64,000 bases of DNA from a virus, in IMG/VR virus record IMGVR_UViG_3300043446_004488, positions 1-64,000 of that record; one strand, 5' to 3'. The translations under genes were made by a program, and so were the position numbers. The notes below the pieces were generated by a model, which was not told the DNA's origin, made no database searches, and worked only from the letters and a program-made list of their open reading frames with translations. Shown here piece after piece: positions 44,791 to 52,396 of this stretch (position 1 is its first letter; the number at the start of each line of letters is the position of its first letter).

Positions 44791-44919
44791 TCATTCATTC
44801 AATTCTTTGTCATCATCTTTTAATATATCTTCATCATTTTGTTTGATAGGTCTATAAAGTCCAGGCCATGTATCTCTAATAATTTCTGCAAGTTTATGTG
44901 GAGTTTCTGAACTAATCAT
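44791..44919 (-). CDS. Small acidic protein (42 aa)
   Basis: MISSETPHKLAEIIRDTWPG to DDDKELNE. One helix (residues 7-19) then an acidic tail. It is coupled to the upstream His-rich membrane peptide by an ATGA overlap and so belongs to the petE transcript. No function recognised. Confidence 0.5.
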   Translation of the reverse strand: MISSETPHKLAEIIRDTWPGLYRPIKQNDEDILKDDDKELNE

Positions 44920-45050
44920 GGATTATGATTTTTATTTTCTTGAATTTTTTTATATCCCCAGAAAGCAAGGGCACCTATACCTAGACCAGCAACGCAACAA
45001 ATAAACATATGAATAAGGTGAATACAAGTGTTATGATCGTGAGTGTGCAT
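44916..45050 (-). CDS. His/Cys-rich small membrane protein next to petE (44 aa)
   Basis: MHTHDHNTCIHLIHMFICCV then a Gly/Ala/Phe/Trp transmembrane helix and a short basic tail. The N-terminus has five His and three Cys within 20 residues, a likely metal (copper?) site, before one membrane span. It starts one base after the petE stop, so it is coexpressed with the copper protein plastocyanin. A copper-delivery role is attractive but unproven. Confidence 0.6.
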   Translation of the reverse strand: MHTHDHNTCIHLIHMFICCVAGLGIGALAFWGYKKIQENKNHNP

Positions 45051-45051
45051 A

Positions 45052-45375
45052 TTATGAAACGTGAATGTGTCCAATCATTCCTGCTGCTTTATGAGGATCG
45101 CACCAAAAGGTATAGTCGCCAGGAGTATCAAAAGAAATGTCAAAGGATTCTCCAGGCATAACAGCGAGTCCTTTGTGAGATAGTTCGGGATGACCGTCAA
45201 CAACAACATTGTGAGGAGGTAGCACATTGTTGATAAAATGAATGCTATCACCAGCACTGATAGAAATCTCATTTGGTTCAAATACAAGTTGTCCGTTGTT
45301 GCCCATCTGAACATCTACTGCCCAAGCAGGAAGGGTAAAGAAAAATGTAGCTAGAAGTGTGAAAATAAACTTCAT
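45052..45375 (-). CDS. petE: Plastocyanin
   Basis: Type I blue-copper electron carrier between cytochrome b6f and photosystem I. A signal peptide (residues 1 to about 19, ending AWA) sends it to the lumen. Copper ligands are H55 (PPHNVVV), C92, H95 and M100 (FWCDPHKAAGMIGH). Length is 107, about 87 mature, slightly short. A sigma70-type promoter with 17-base spacer sits at 45394-45422 and overlaps the psbA terminator. It is followed by the His-rich peptide. Confidence 0.95.
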   Translation of the reverse strand: MKFIFTLLATFFFTLPAWAVDVQMGNNGQLVFEPNEISISAGDSIHFINNVLPPHNVVVDGHPELSHKGLAVMPGESFDISFDTPGDYTFWCDPHKAAGMIGHIHVS

Positions 45376-45393
45376 ATAAGTTTACACAACTCC

Positions 45394-45422
45394 ATTATAT
45401 AGACAAAAAAAGAGGGAGTCAA
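45394..45422 (-). promoter_or_regulatory. Promoter of petE (TTGACT-N17-TATAAT)
   Basis: On the minus strand TTGACT (45422-45417) and TATAAT (45399-45394) are 17 bases apart. The -35 box lies in the loop of the psbA terminator hairpin, so the T-run forms part of the spacer. The leader to the ATG would be only about 10-15 nt. Confidence 0.75.
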
Positions 45423-45431
45423 TCCCCCTCT
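45404..45431 (-). terminator. psbA terminator (overlaps the petE promoter)
   Basis: AGAGGG pairs with CCCTCT across a 9-base loop, followed by TTTTTTT on the minus strand. It lies 20 bases after the psbA stop. Confidence 0.75.
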
Positions 45432-45450
45432 AATTTTATGTTATGATTTA

Positions 45451-46530
45451 TCAACCAATTGCAGGTGCCTTGAGAGCAACAGGAGTTGCTTCAGTGCTTG
45501 CAAGATCCAGAGGGAAGTTGTGTGCATTCCTTTCGTGAATTACCTCAAACCCGAGATTAGCACGATTCAATACATCTGCCCAGGTGTTAATCACATGACC
45601 CTGACTATCTTGAATAGATTGGTTAAAATTGAAACCATTCAAATTGAATGCCATTGTAGAAACACCCAGAGCAGTAAACCAGATGCCTACAACAGGCCAA
45701 GCAGCAAGGAAGAAGTGCAGTGAACGAGAGTTATTAAAGGAAGCATATTGGAAAATAAGGCGACCAAAATAACCATGGGCAGCAACAATGTTATATGTCT
45801 CTTCTTCTTGTCCAAACTTATAACCATAGTTTTGCGACTCATTTTCAGTAGTTTCACGAACCAGTGAAGAGGTTACAAGTGAACCATGCATAGCAGAGAA
45901 CAGAGAACCACCAAATACTCCAGCAACACCAAGCATATGGAATGGGTGCATCAAAATATTATGTTCTGCCTGAAACACAAGCATGTAGTTAAAAGTACCA
46001 CTGATACCCAGAGGCATACCATCAGAAAAAGAACCTTGACCAAAAGGATAGACCAGAAATACAGCAGTAGCAGCAGCAACAGGAGCACTGTAGGCAACCA
46101 TAATCCAAGGACGCATACCAAGACGGTAAGAGAGTTCCCATTCACGACCCATATAGCAGAAGACTCCAATAAGGAAGTGGAAAACTACAAGTTGGTAAGG
46201 ACCACCATTGTAGAGCCACTCATCAAGAGAAGCAGCTTCCCAGATAGGATAGAAGTGAAGACCAATAGCATTGGAAGAAGGAACAACAGCACCAGAGATA
46301 ATATTATTTCCATACATCAGAGAACCAGAAACAGGTTCACGAATACCATCAATGTCCACAGGAGGAGCACCAATGAATGCAATAATAAAGCAAGTTGTAG
46401 CAGCAAGTAGACAAGGAATCATAAGGACTCCGAACCAACCAACATAAAGACGATTATTGGTGGAAGTAACCCACTCGCAGAATTGATTCCAAGTATTTGT
46501 GGAACGTTGTTGTGAAATAGTAGCAGTCAT
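45451..46530 (-). CDS. psbA: Photosystem II D1 protein
   Basis: Complete 359-residue D1, core of the photosystem II reaction centre. It shows family stretches [20 protein letters not shown] and [17 protein letters not shown], the quinone and chlorophyll-binding regions ([20 protein letters not shown]), and a cleavable tail ([19 protein letters not shown]). No intron is present. Phage D1 replaces damaged host D1 during infection. It has a perfect sigma70-type promoter (46701-46729), a palindrome at 46661-46686, and a hairpin-rich leader. Confidence 0.98.
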   Translation of the reverse strand: MTATISQQRSTNTWNQFCEWVTSTNNRLYVGWFGVLMIPCLLAATTCFIIAFIGAPPVDIDGIREPVSGSLMYGNNIISGAVVPSSNAIGLHFYPIWEAASLDEWLYNGGPYQLVVFHFLIGVFCYMGREWELSYRLGMRPWIMVAYSAPVAAATAVFLVYPFGQGSFSDGMPLGISGTFNYMLVFQAEHNILMHPFHMLGVAGVFGGSLFSAMHGSLVTSSLVRETTENESQNYGYKFGQEEETYNIVAAHGYFGRLIFQYASFNNSRSLHFFLAAWPVVGIWFTALGVSTMAFNLNGFNFNQSIQDSQGHVINTWADVLNRANLGFEVIHERNAHNFPLDLASTEATPVALKAPAIG

Positions 46531-46585
46531 TTGTTTGTTTAAAGGGTAAGTAATGTTCTGAGGGACGAACTTTACGGTATTATTT

Positions 46586-46653
46586 CCACACTACCCTCTA
46601 GTGTGGATATGAGAGACGTGTTTTACCCTCCCATAGGTCTCGGTTAACGGGAG
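46586..46653 (-). promoter_or_regulatory. Structured psbA 5' leader
   Basis: Two stems lie between promoter and start. CCACACTA/TAGTGTGG has a 5-base loop (46586-46606), and CTCCC/GGGAG has a long loop (46628-46653). They could stabilise psbA mRNA or tune its translation. No antisense gene or intron is visible. Confidence 0.45.
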
Positions 46654-46660
46654 CACAATT

Positions 46661-46686
46661 GTTAAGAAGTTGTAACAGTTCTTAAC
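46661..46686 (-). promoter_or_regulatory. GTTAAGAA-N10-TTCTTAAC palindrome below the psbA promoter
   Basis: A perfect 8-bp inverted repeat with a 10-base spacer begins 14 bases after the -10 box. The same element, with the same 10-base spacing, follows the porin promoter (59174-59199). It could be an operator or an mRNA 5' hairpin. Confidence 0.6.
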
Positions 46687-46700
46687 TTGTTGATGTATTT

Positions 46701-46729
46701 ATCATAACAGTGTTAGGAAATCCTGTCAA
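46701..46729 (-). promoter_or_regulatory. psbA promoter (TTGACA-N17-TATGAT)
   Basis: A perfect -35 box, a 17-base spacer and a TATGAT -10 that runs on as GATAAATA, which also looks like a late box. This is one of the best consensus promoters in the window and fits strong early or middle expression by host polymerase. Confidence 0.85.
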
Positions 46730-46751
46730 TAGAGACAATTACCTAAGTGTC

Positions 46752-47987
46752 CTAGATGCCGAATCGTCCTCTGGTTGTGTTAAAGTTTTGTTGAACTTCT
46801 GATGCTGTGAGTGCTCTGTTGTATTTTACAAAATTATAAATTTGAACATTTCCATATTCATCTCCTACACCCAATCTTAACACACTAGAACTATCTGTGG
46901 ATGCCATAGTTCCAGCAGATCCATATAAAGAACCATTTACATAACAGTTCACATTTCCAGAACCAGAATAGGTAAAAGTAATATGTTTTATAGTGCCAAT
47001 ATCTACTGTTGTAAATGATGTTTGTACATTATTATGTTTCCAAAGAACAGTGTTATCTGGTACATAATAAAAAATTAATATTCCAGATCCAGCACCAGAT
47101 CCTTTTGTGATAATTCCTGGATATGTATTAACAGACGAAACTATTTTATAAACTAAACTAAAAGACCATGGACTATCATGAGGAAATTGAGTATCAGAAT
47201 TATTAGATAATTGGCAACGATCAGTTGTTCCACTAAACACAATACTTCCACCATTAGAATTACTAAAAGTTGGTCCATTTAAAAGAGTTCCAGTATTACT
47301 TCTACCAGTCAAATCAGTTAATGTAGTTCCTCTGGTTTTTGCGGTAGAAGTTGTTGCGTAGTAATCTGTGGTGGTGTTTCCGATTTCAAGTTGTCTTCCC
47401 CAAACATAATTTGACCCAGAAGTATTACCAAAACGATTAATCATATCAACAAAAGTATTCACATTTGTGGTACTCGTTTTAAAAGTCAATGATAATCTAT
47501 ACCAACTATTCGTCAATTTAGTCGCAGTAGAACCCACAACTACTCCATCATTAGCAGCACCAGTTACACCAGTAGTTACACTTTCATTTGAATATGTAAA
47601 TGAAGCATAATATCTTTTTCCACTAAAACCATTTTCATCTATTGTAATTTGAAAATCTGGTTTAGTTCCTTGTTTAATATGAATACTATAAGTATACGTT
47701 GTATTTGTCGTCAACCCTACAGGAGCACCACTATATACATATCCTTGACTTAGACTTCCATTATTATCTAAGGTAGATGCTTGATTTGTCCCATTTGGGT
47801 CAGTAGTTGCCGTTGTATTTAATCCAATAATACCACCACCACTACCAGCAGCATATGTTGGTGTTAGTCCAATAGAAGAAGTATCTAATACTAAGTTCTC
47901 ATACTTATCATAACTCTTTAAACTTCCAGCATCCAAACATAAGACCAAACCATCTTCTTTTAAATCTGGTCCAGCAAATACTCCCAT
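46752..47987 (-). CDS. LamG/concanavalin-type virion protein (411 aa)
   Basis: The start GLVLCLDAGSLKSYDKYENL and the end YNRALTASEVQQNFNTTRGR are shared with the 49266 protein and are typical of LamG/ConA-like virion lectins. Residues about 240-410 form the lectin jelly roll (LTDLTGRSNTGTLLNGPTFS, then IVFSGTTDRCQL). A further beta domain precedes it. Probable head or tail adhesin binding sugars. A CTAAATA box lies at 48008-48014. Confidence 0.72.
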   Translation of the reverse strand: MGVFAGPDLKEDGLVLCLDAGSLKSYDKYENLVLDTSSIGLTPTYAAGSGGGIIGLNTTATTDPNGTNQASTLDNNGSLSQGYVYSGAPVGLTTNTTYTYSIHIKQGTKPDFQITIDENGFSGKRYYASFTYSNESVTTGVTGAANDGVVVGSTATKLTNSWYRLSLTFKTSTTNVNTFVDMINRFGNTSGSNYVWGRQLEIGNTTTDYYATTSTAKTRGTTLTDLTGRSNTGTLLNGPTFSNSNGGSIVFSGTTDRCQLSNNSDTQFPHDSPWSFSLVYKIVSSVNTYPGIITKGSGAGSGILIFYYVPDNTVLWKHNNVQTSFTTVDIGTIKHITFTYSGSGNVNCYVNGSLYGSAGTMASTDSSSVLRLGVGDEYGNVQIYNFVKYNRALTASEVQQNFNTTRGRFGI

Positions 47988-48007
47988 ATTACTCTTTGGT
48001 TTTTAGA

Positions 48008-48014
48008 TATTTAG
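48008..48014 (-). promoter_or_regulatory. Late-type promoter box (CTAAATA)
   Basis: Minus strand CTAAATA 21 bases before the ATG at 47987. It continues the series ahead of virion genes. Confidence 0.4.
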
Positions 48015-48015
48015 A

Positions 48016-49239
48016 TTAACTTGACAAAGATTGTATTAAAGAATTTGGAATGCGTGTTGGCCAATAAGTAATTCGAGATATTGTACCACAAAGTATATTA
48101 CTTCCTCCAGTTCCTCTTGGTCCACCTATTCTCATTGCAGTTACATTTTGAGCTATAGTTTTATTTGTAAGTGAATTATAAAGAACACCATTAACAGATA
48201 AACCAACATTATTATCTTGAATTGCAGTTGCCATTTTTATCTCATTAGAATAACTCAAACTATTACTATCAATTGCTCTTGCAGTATAATCGCCCGCGAG
48301 GGGAACTTCAATTCTTGCTTTTCCACCATTAAGATAATTTGGCATAATTGATACTCCATTTGCTGTTCCACTTCCTTCAACGTATGTTTCTAAAGCATTT
48401 CCCGATTGACTACCACTACTAGGAAGAAGTTTTGATTTTACAAGAAAAGTTCCTTGACTTTGATTATACCAACTCGAAAAGTTAGTTCCAGTAATATTTG
48501 GAACTTCAGCACTTCTTGTGACTTGAGAGGTTGTAGTGGGTATATAAGAGGTTGGGAAATCACCTTGTTCCACTTGTGCTCCCCATAGATATATTTGAGA
48601 TGACGCTCCGCTAGTATTTGTTCCTATTTCAAATCTCAATCCAGCAGTTCCACCAGCAGTTGTTCCAGTTGCTGATATTCTTTGCCAAGAATTAGTTAAA
48701 GTAATACTTCCAGAGCTTCCCCTAACTGTATCGGATTGCCAATCTTTAACTACAACAGAACAAGATGTTGCACTACTTCCAGTTTTTAATCTTGCGTACA
48801 CTGAACAAGTATATGTTGTATTTCCAGGACCTGGATTATAATCAAGAAAAAATCTTGCTCCAGATAATTGATCAAAAGTATTATACCCACCAACTGTACC
48901 ACCATTGGGATATAAAATTGAACTATCAGAAGTCCAATTTGAATATGCCATAGTAAAGAGATTATTTGAATTATTTGTATGATAATTAATCCTCTGCTCC
49001 TCCACCAACAACCCAAGACTTTCACCCGTCAATGGGTCGTGGTCAAATCTTGCTTCATTTGCAGAAGCAGTCTTAATCAGACCATCAGAACCAACATAAG
49101 TTCCAACACTATTTCTACTGAAAGTAATCAGATTATTACCAGAAATTCTATCTACTAAAGATTTCTTATTTGCAAAATCTAAAACTAAAGAAGGTTTTCC
49201 ATAAGTGATAAAATCTGCTTTACCGTAATATACTCCCAT
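48016..49239 (-). CDS. Head-spike/fibre-like protein (407 aa)
   Basis: The N-terminal segment ITFSRNSVGTYVGSDGLIKT, then EARFDHDPLTGESLGLLVEE matches domains I associate with phage spike or fibre proteins. Residues about 110-230 form a jelly-roll (TYTCSVYARLKTGSS, then QIYLWGAQVEQGDFPTSYIP) like a carbohydrate-binding module, and the C-terminal part looks lectin-like. It is one of three tandem sugar-binding virion genes with separate late boxes. Confidence 0.72.
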   Translation of the reverse strand: MGVYYGKADFITYGKPSLVLDFANKKSLVDRISGNNLITFSRNSVGTYVGSDGLIKTASANEARFDHDPLTGESLGLLVEEQRINYHTNNSNNLFTMAYSNWTSDSSILYPNGGTVGGYNTFDQLSGARFFLDYNPGPGNTTYTCSVYARLKTGSSATSCSVVVKDWQSDTVRGSSGSITLTNSWQRISATGTTAGGTAGLRFEIGTNTSGASSQIYLWGAQVEQGDFPTSYIPTTTSQVTRSAEVPNITGTNFSSWYNQSQGTFLVKSKLLPSSGSQSGNALETYVEGSGTANGVSIMPNYLNGGKARIEVPLAGDYTARAIDSNSLSYSNEIKMATAIQDNNVGLSVNGVLYNSLTNKTIAQNVTAMRIGGPRGTGGSNILCGTISRITYWPTRIPNSLIQSLSS

Positions 49240-49262
49240 TCTCTCTCAATATCTCTTTGTCT

Positions 49263-49269
49263 TATTTAG
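49263..49269 (-). promoter_or_regulatory. Late-type promoter box (CTAAATA)
   Basis: Minus strand CTAAATA about 24 bases before the ATG at 49239. It overlaps the stop of the 49266 gene. Confidence 0.4.
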
Positions 49270-49955
49270 ATTCCAAATCTTCCTCTATGTGCGTTGAAGT
49301 TTTGTTGGATTTCTGTTGCTGTGAGGACACGATTGTAGTATGAAACCGTAGAAATATTTCCCCCCATACATTCATTCAGAGCAGAATGATTTGCTCCTAT
49401 GTATGGAGTGGTTGAGGTAAAGTTATAATCAAATGTATAAGTACTACCTGCCTGAACTCCATTTTTGAATAATCTTAGAGTTCTTGAACCATTACTTCCA
49501 CCATTTCCTATAAATGAAACATATATCCAATTACCAAAAAATGATAAATCAGCATCTTGTATTCTAAATCCATTCGCATAATATGCTAAACCATTTCCAA
49601 CTCTTTTATCTAAACTAATTACTCCATAATCACTATTTGAACCAGTACCAGAAAAAAGTATAGAATAATCTTGTTGGGTTCTAGTACTCTTTGCCCAAAA
49701 ATTCCAAGTAAATGCTCCTGTTCCTGGAGCAATTTGAGAACTTGATAGAGTTACATAATCATTAGTCCCATCAAAAACAATAGACCCACCGTTCGCACTA
49801 CTATAAGTCGGTCCATTCGTAAGAGTTCCAGTATTCCCATTACCACTCAAATCAGTCCAAGTCGTTCCAGAACCAACATAAGACTTAGTATTACCCGCAT
49901 CCAAACATAAGACTAAACCATTCATCACTATGGATGGTGAGTGAGAAAGTGCCAT
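49266..49955 (-). CDS. LamG-type virion lectin (229 aa)
   Basis: Single LamG/ConA domain: MNGLVLCLDAGNTKSYVGSG, then WTDLSGNGNTGTLTNGPTYS and SIVFDGTNDYVTLSS at the start, and YYNRVLTATEIQQNFNAHRG at the end. It is a shorter version of the 46752 protein, suggesting duplication. Probable exposed virion lectin. Confidence 0.75.
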   Translation of the reverse strand: MALSHSPSIVMNGLVLCLDAGNTKSYVGSGTTWTDLSGNGNTGTLTNGPTYSSANGGSIVFDGTNDYVTLSSSQIAPGTGAFTWNFWAKSTRTQQDYSILFSGTGSNSDYGVISLDKRVGNGLAYYANGFRIQDADLSFFGNWIYVSFIGNGGSNGSRTLRLFKNGVQAGSTYTFDYNFTSTTPYIGANHSALNECMGGNISTVSYYNRVLTATEIQQNFNAHRGRFGI

Positions 49956-49973
49956 CGTATCAAATCTTTAAAA

Positions 49974-49996
49974 TATTTAGTGTTTATACCTAAATA
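49974..49996. promoter_or_regulatory. Divergent late-type boxes (CTAAATA on both strands)
   Basis: Minus CTAAATA (49974-49980) is 19 bases before the ATG at 49955. Plus CTAAATA (49990-49996) is 22 bases before the ATG at 50018. They lie in the 62-base gap between divergent genes. Confidence 0.5.
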
Positions 49997-50017
49997 TAAT
50001 GTTACAGGTATATAAAG

Positions 50018-50131
50018 ATGTCCAAGTCACCAAATAAGGGCAAAAAGGGTTCTGCTGGTGGTAAGCAGTCCAAACAGAATTCAGGTAATGCAACTGCGAA
50101 GAAAGCAAAGAATGGCGGCAAAAAGAAGTGA
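50018..50131 (+). CDS. Lys/Gly-rich basic peptide (37 aa)
   Basis: MSKSPNKGKKGSAGGKQSKQ to KNGGKKK. More than a third Lys and almost no hydrophobic residues. It is probably disordered and may bind nucleic acid or be packaged. It has a late-type box upstream and is the first gene of a short plus-strand unit. Codons are GC-richer than the neighbours. No family is named. Confidence 0.6.
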   Translation: MSKSPNKGKKGSAGGKQSKQNSGNATAKKAKNGGKKK

Positions 50132-50134
50132 CTT

Positions 50135-50329
50135 ATGCCCAGAGAATGGAATACTCCAAAGCGTGAGCCTTGGAATGCTCCCATACACTTTATTCTCAAA
50201 GCAATAGACAATCACACTCACGAGTATTTCAAGAGTGGTGATGTTTGGCATCTATATAAAGCAGATATGTTAAGACAATATCTTAGAGAATTAAAGACTT
50301 GGATACATCAACAGGAGGGTAGATTATGA
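50135..50329 (+). CDS. Hypothetical protein (64 aa)
   Basis: MPREWNTPKREPWNAPIHFI, then LKAIDNHTHEYFKSGDVWHL and LKTWIHQQEGRL. Helical with His and Trp residues, no known motif. Starts 3 bases after the basic peptide and overlaps the next gene by 4 bases. Function unknown. Confidence 0.55.
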   Translation: MPREWNTPKREPWNAPIHFILKAIDNHTHEYFKSGDVWHLYKADMLRQYLRELKTWIHQQEGRL

Positions 50330-50472
50330 GTGATGTAGTTTGGAGCGTCAATATACTTTTAGGTATTGGATTAATTGCAACTGCTTGGGTAATCTATTAT
50401 ATCCTAATGCTAGATAGAAATGAAGAAAAAAATTCTTCCCATACTGATTCTTCTGAGACTTCTGACTCATGA
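50326..50472 (+). CDS. Small membrane protein (48 aa)
   Basis: MSDVVWSVNILLGIGLIATA, then WVIYYILMLDRNEE and a Ser/Thr/Asp-rich tail. One transmembrane helix (about 6-28) with a charged cytoplasmic end. It overlaps the 64-residue gene (ATGA). GGAGGG about 10 bases before the ATG serves as ribosome site. A holin-like role is possible but not supported further. Confidence 0.6.
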   Translation: MSDVVWSVNILLGIGLIATAWVIYYILMLDRNEEKNSSHTDSSETSDS

Positions 50473-50593
50473 TGGGACCTTTTTAGAAAACAGAAGTCCT
50501 AAACCAAGAATTCAACCACCAGAAGTTCGTGCAGCAATTAGAAGAACTTGGAAAAGAGGTAGAAAGTTATTCTTTAAAGAGGTGGAAGTTTGA
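50420..50593 (+). CDS. Overlapping small gene, signal-like start and basic tail (57 aa)
   Basis: In the +1 frame relative to the 48-residue gene, ATG 50420 opens MKKKILPILILLRLLTHDGT, then PRIQPPEVRAAIRRTWKRGR and KLFFKEVEV. It overlaps that gene by 53 bases. Its first 15 residues are hydrophobic like a signal peptide, then a basic helix follows. It overlaps the metallopeptidase gene's end by 20 bases. Ribosome site is weak, so the true start may be internal. Confidence 0.4.
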   Translation: MKKKILPILILLRLLTHDGTFLENRSPKPRIQPPEVRAAIRRTWKRGRKLFFKEVEV

Positions 50594-51035
50594 ATAAGTT
50601 TGGATAAGCATGGTCAAAGTTTCTCATAATAATTGAAGCTCTTGCACTTGCTTCATTCTCTGTAGGACTTCCTGTTTCTCCAGTTCCATGAACTCCAGTC
50701 ACATGTTGATGATAGTGACAAAGTTCATGTGCAAGAGTTCTAAGTGCATCAATAGGATGTCTATTTTCTACATTCACTACAATTCTATTCTTCTTACTAG
50801 TTTGTCCAAATGTACTTTGAACCTGACTAAACCCAGAATCTTTGACTACTGTGATTCCAGGAATATCTTCCACATGAAGTCCATCTTTTCCATTATGAAA
50901 ATGTAGAGGTGGAATAGATTTTAATTTTAATTCTTTCAAAACAAATGGAATAAATTTACGAACAAGTTCTTGAAATTGTTTCATACTTGTTCTTTTGTCA
51001 GTTGCTTCTGATAAAAACTGATTAAAAGTTTTCAT
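50574..51035 (-). CDS. HExxH metallopeptidase-like protein (153 aa)
   Basis: Contains LAHELCHYHQ, giving zinc motif H103-E104-x2-H107, and ENEASARASI about 25 residues later with a possible third ligand. It starts MKTFNQFLSEAT, a start I associate with virion-packaged cyanophage proteins. Probable zinc peptidase acting on wall or virion proteins. Starts at ATG 51035 (ATGA overlap with endolysin stop). Confidence 0.7.
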   Translation of the reverse strand: MKTFNQFLSEATDKRTSMKQFQELVRKFIPFVLKELKLKSIPPLHFHNGKDGLHVEDIPGITVVKDSGFSQVQSTFGQTSKKNRIVVNVENRHPIDALRTLAHELCHYHQHVTGVHGTGETGSPTENEASARASIIMRNFDHAYPNLFKLPPL

Positions 51036-51646
51036 CTTTTCCAAAGTTCTCCTTCTGCTTTTCGTCTACGAGCAAGTCCTTTTTCCACATTACTTCCAGG
51101 ATTTCTATAAAGATATAATGCTTCAGGAACTTTGTCCCATTCTTTATTATTTAATACTTTGGTTATGGTATTAAAATTGGGATTCCCAAAGAAATTAGCA
51201 CCAAGATTATAAGCAAAAGATAAAAGTGCTCCTTGTTGATTTTCATTCATTTCATTCCAATGAGGAATTTTTTTAAGTGATGGAAGATAATCTTTACGAA
51301 GTTGATAATAAAGTAAGTCATCTGCTTCTGCCTGACTAATCTTATTACCAATCATAAAACGTGTTCCATCCTTTCTACGAGTAGAACCCCACCCTATAGT
51401 AATTGGAAGTCCTCCTGTATGAGGGTCATAATAGGCAGAGAGCACACATCCCTCAAACTCTTTGATAAGATAGATTCCTGGCTCTGAAAGACCTTCTAGA
51501 GTAGGTTCTATTGATTCATTGCGATACAATCTTGCAAACTCATCCAAAACTTCTTTATGGACAGTTGCCTGAAGAAAATTCCAGGCATCAATTTGATGTG
51601 GAAGATCTTTATGATTTTTTACTGCGTCAATAAATTTGATAGTCAT
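51032..51646 (-). CDS. GH24 endolysin (204 aa)
   Basis: T4-lysozyme-type endolysin. Catalytic triad pattern E65 (KEFEGCVLSAYYD), D74 and T83 (PITIGWGST), plus the end motif EKGLARRRKAEGELW. The N-terminal about 55 residues (FIDAVKNHKDLPHQIDAWNF) form an extra domain, perhaps for wall binding. It cuts peptidoglycan at host lysis. ATG 51646 with AGG before it; a TTG start upstream is less likely. Confidence 0.85.
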   Translation of the reverse strand: MTIKFIDAVKNHKDLPHQIDAWNFLQATVHKEVLDEFARLYRNESIEPTLEGLSEPGIYLIKEFEGCVLSAYYDPHTGGLPITIGWGSTRRKDGTRFMIGNKISQAEADDLLYYQLRKDYLPSLKKIPHWNEMNENQQGALLSFAYNLGANFFGNPNFNTITKVLNNKEWDKVPEALYLYRNPGSNVEKGLARRRKAEGELWKR

Positions 51647-51687
51647 AATCAACCTATAATAGAGTTTTCCAATCTTCAATCATATTT

Positions 51688-52365
51688 TCATGTGCCGCCA
51701 CGTGATTCATCATGACCATACCAATCTGATTTTATTCTTCCTCTAAGCCCAGCACCTCCTCTTTTAGTTGGACCCTTTTGAGTTGTTCTCATAGTCACTT
51801 CACCAGTTTTACGATTTATTCTTTCTAGTGGTTGTCCTTCTCTACCAAGAGCAATTCTTCGTGCTAAAGGAGTTCCTTTGGCAAGTGCTATCTCTTTTCT
51901 TGGACCAGTCAATTCTTCAACAATATCCTTCCTCCACTCTTCACTCATATTCACCATAATTGCTTTTGCTGCTTCTGGTGTTTCAGCATATCCTTCATCA
52001 AGTAAGTGTGAAAGGATGATGTCGTAAATATCTACTTCTTCTTTGTTGAGTTCCGCAGCACGTCTTTTTGCTTTGTTTCCACTACCTCTATCTGCTTCAT
52101 AACCAGGCCAATCAGTTTTTCTTTCTCCTTTATCTTCTTCCCCTCCTCTTTTAGTTGGTGCCTTTGTGGTTGTTCTCATAGTTACATTACCACTACGATT
52201 TCTTCTTTCTACTGGTTGCCCTTCCTTTCCACTAGCAACCCTGTTTGCTAAATATCCTCCCTTTTCTAAGGCTCTTTTCTTTCTTTCACCAGTCAGTTCT
52301 TCATCAAGTTCCTGATAAACTTCCAAATATGCTTCTTGAAGACTACGAAGTTCTTGTGAGTCCAT
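51688..52365 (-). CDS. Protein with two internal repeats (225 aa)
   Basis: Two similar about 55-residue blocks (near 23-76 and 152-204) share LTGxRKxxALxKG, then LAxRxAxGxEGQPxER and VTMRTTxKxPTKRGG. Between them is VDIYDIILSHLLDEGYAETP, then EAAKAIMVNMSEEWRKDIVE, a helix I associate with cyanophage proteins. Very charged and basic. Function unknown; a head or internal virion protein is possible. TATAAATA box at 52389-52396. Confidence 0.6.
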   Translation of the reverse strand: MDSQELRSLQEAYLEVYQELDEELTGERKKRALEKGGYLANRVASGKEGQPVERRNRSGNVTMRTTTKAPTKRGGEEDKGERKTDWPGYEADRGSGNKAKRRAAELNKEEVDIYDIILSHLLDEGYAETPEAAKAIMVNMSEEWRKDIVEELTGPRKEIALAKGTPLARRIALGREGQPLERINRKTGEVTMRTTQKGPTKRGGAGLRGRIKSDWYGHDESRGGT

Positions 52366-52388
52366 TTTATTAATACTTTTTATAATTT

Positions 52389-52396
52389 TATTTATA
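52389..52396 (-). promoter_or_regulatory. Canonical late promoter box (TATAAATA)
   Basis: The minus strand carries exactly the T4 late box TATAAATA, about 24 bases before the ATG at 52365. Confidence 0.55.

Noticed and set aside
44718-44798. Longer start for the Cys-rich 55-residue gene
   Set aside because: The inner ATG at 44717 has GGAGG at ideal distance, and the extension overlaps the next gene.
45451-46530. Intron or break in psbA
   Set aside because: The D1 frame is continuous for 359 codons.
46752-49955. Tail-fibre identity by name for the lectin-like genes
   Set aside because: Only the LamG/jelly-roll folds are visible; head or tail location cannot be told.
50002-50211. Minus-strand 69-codon frame
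   Set aside because: Antisense to the basic peptide and the 64-residue gene.
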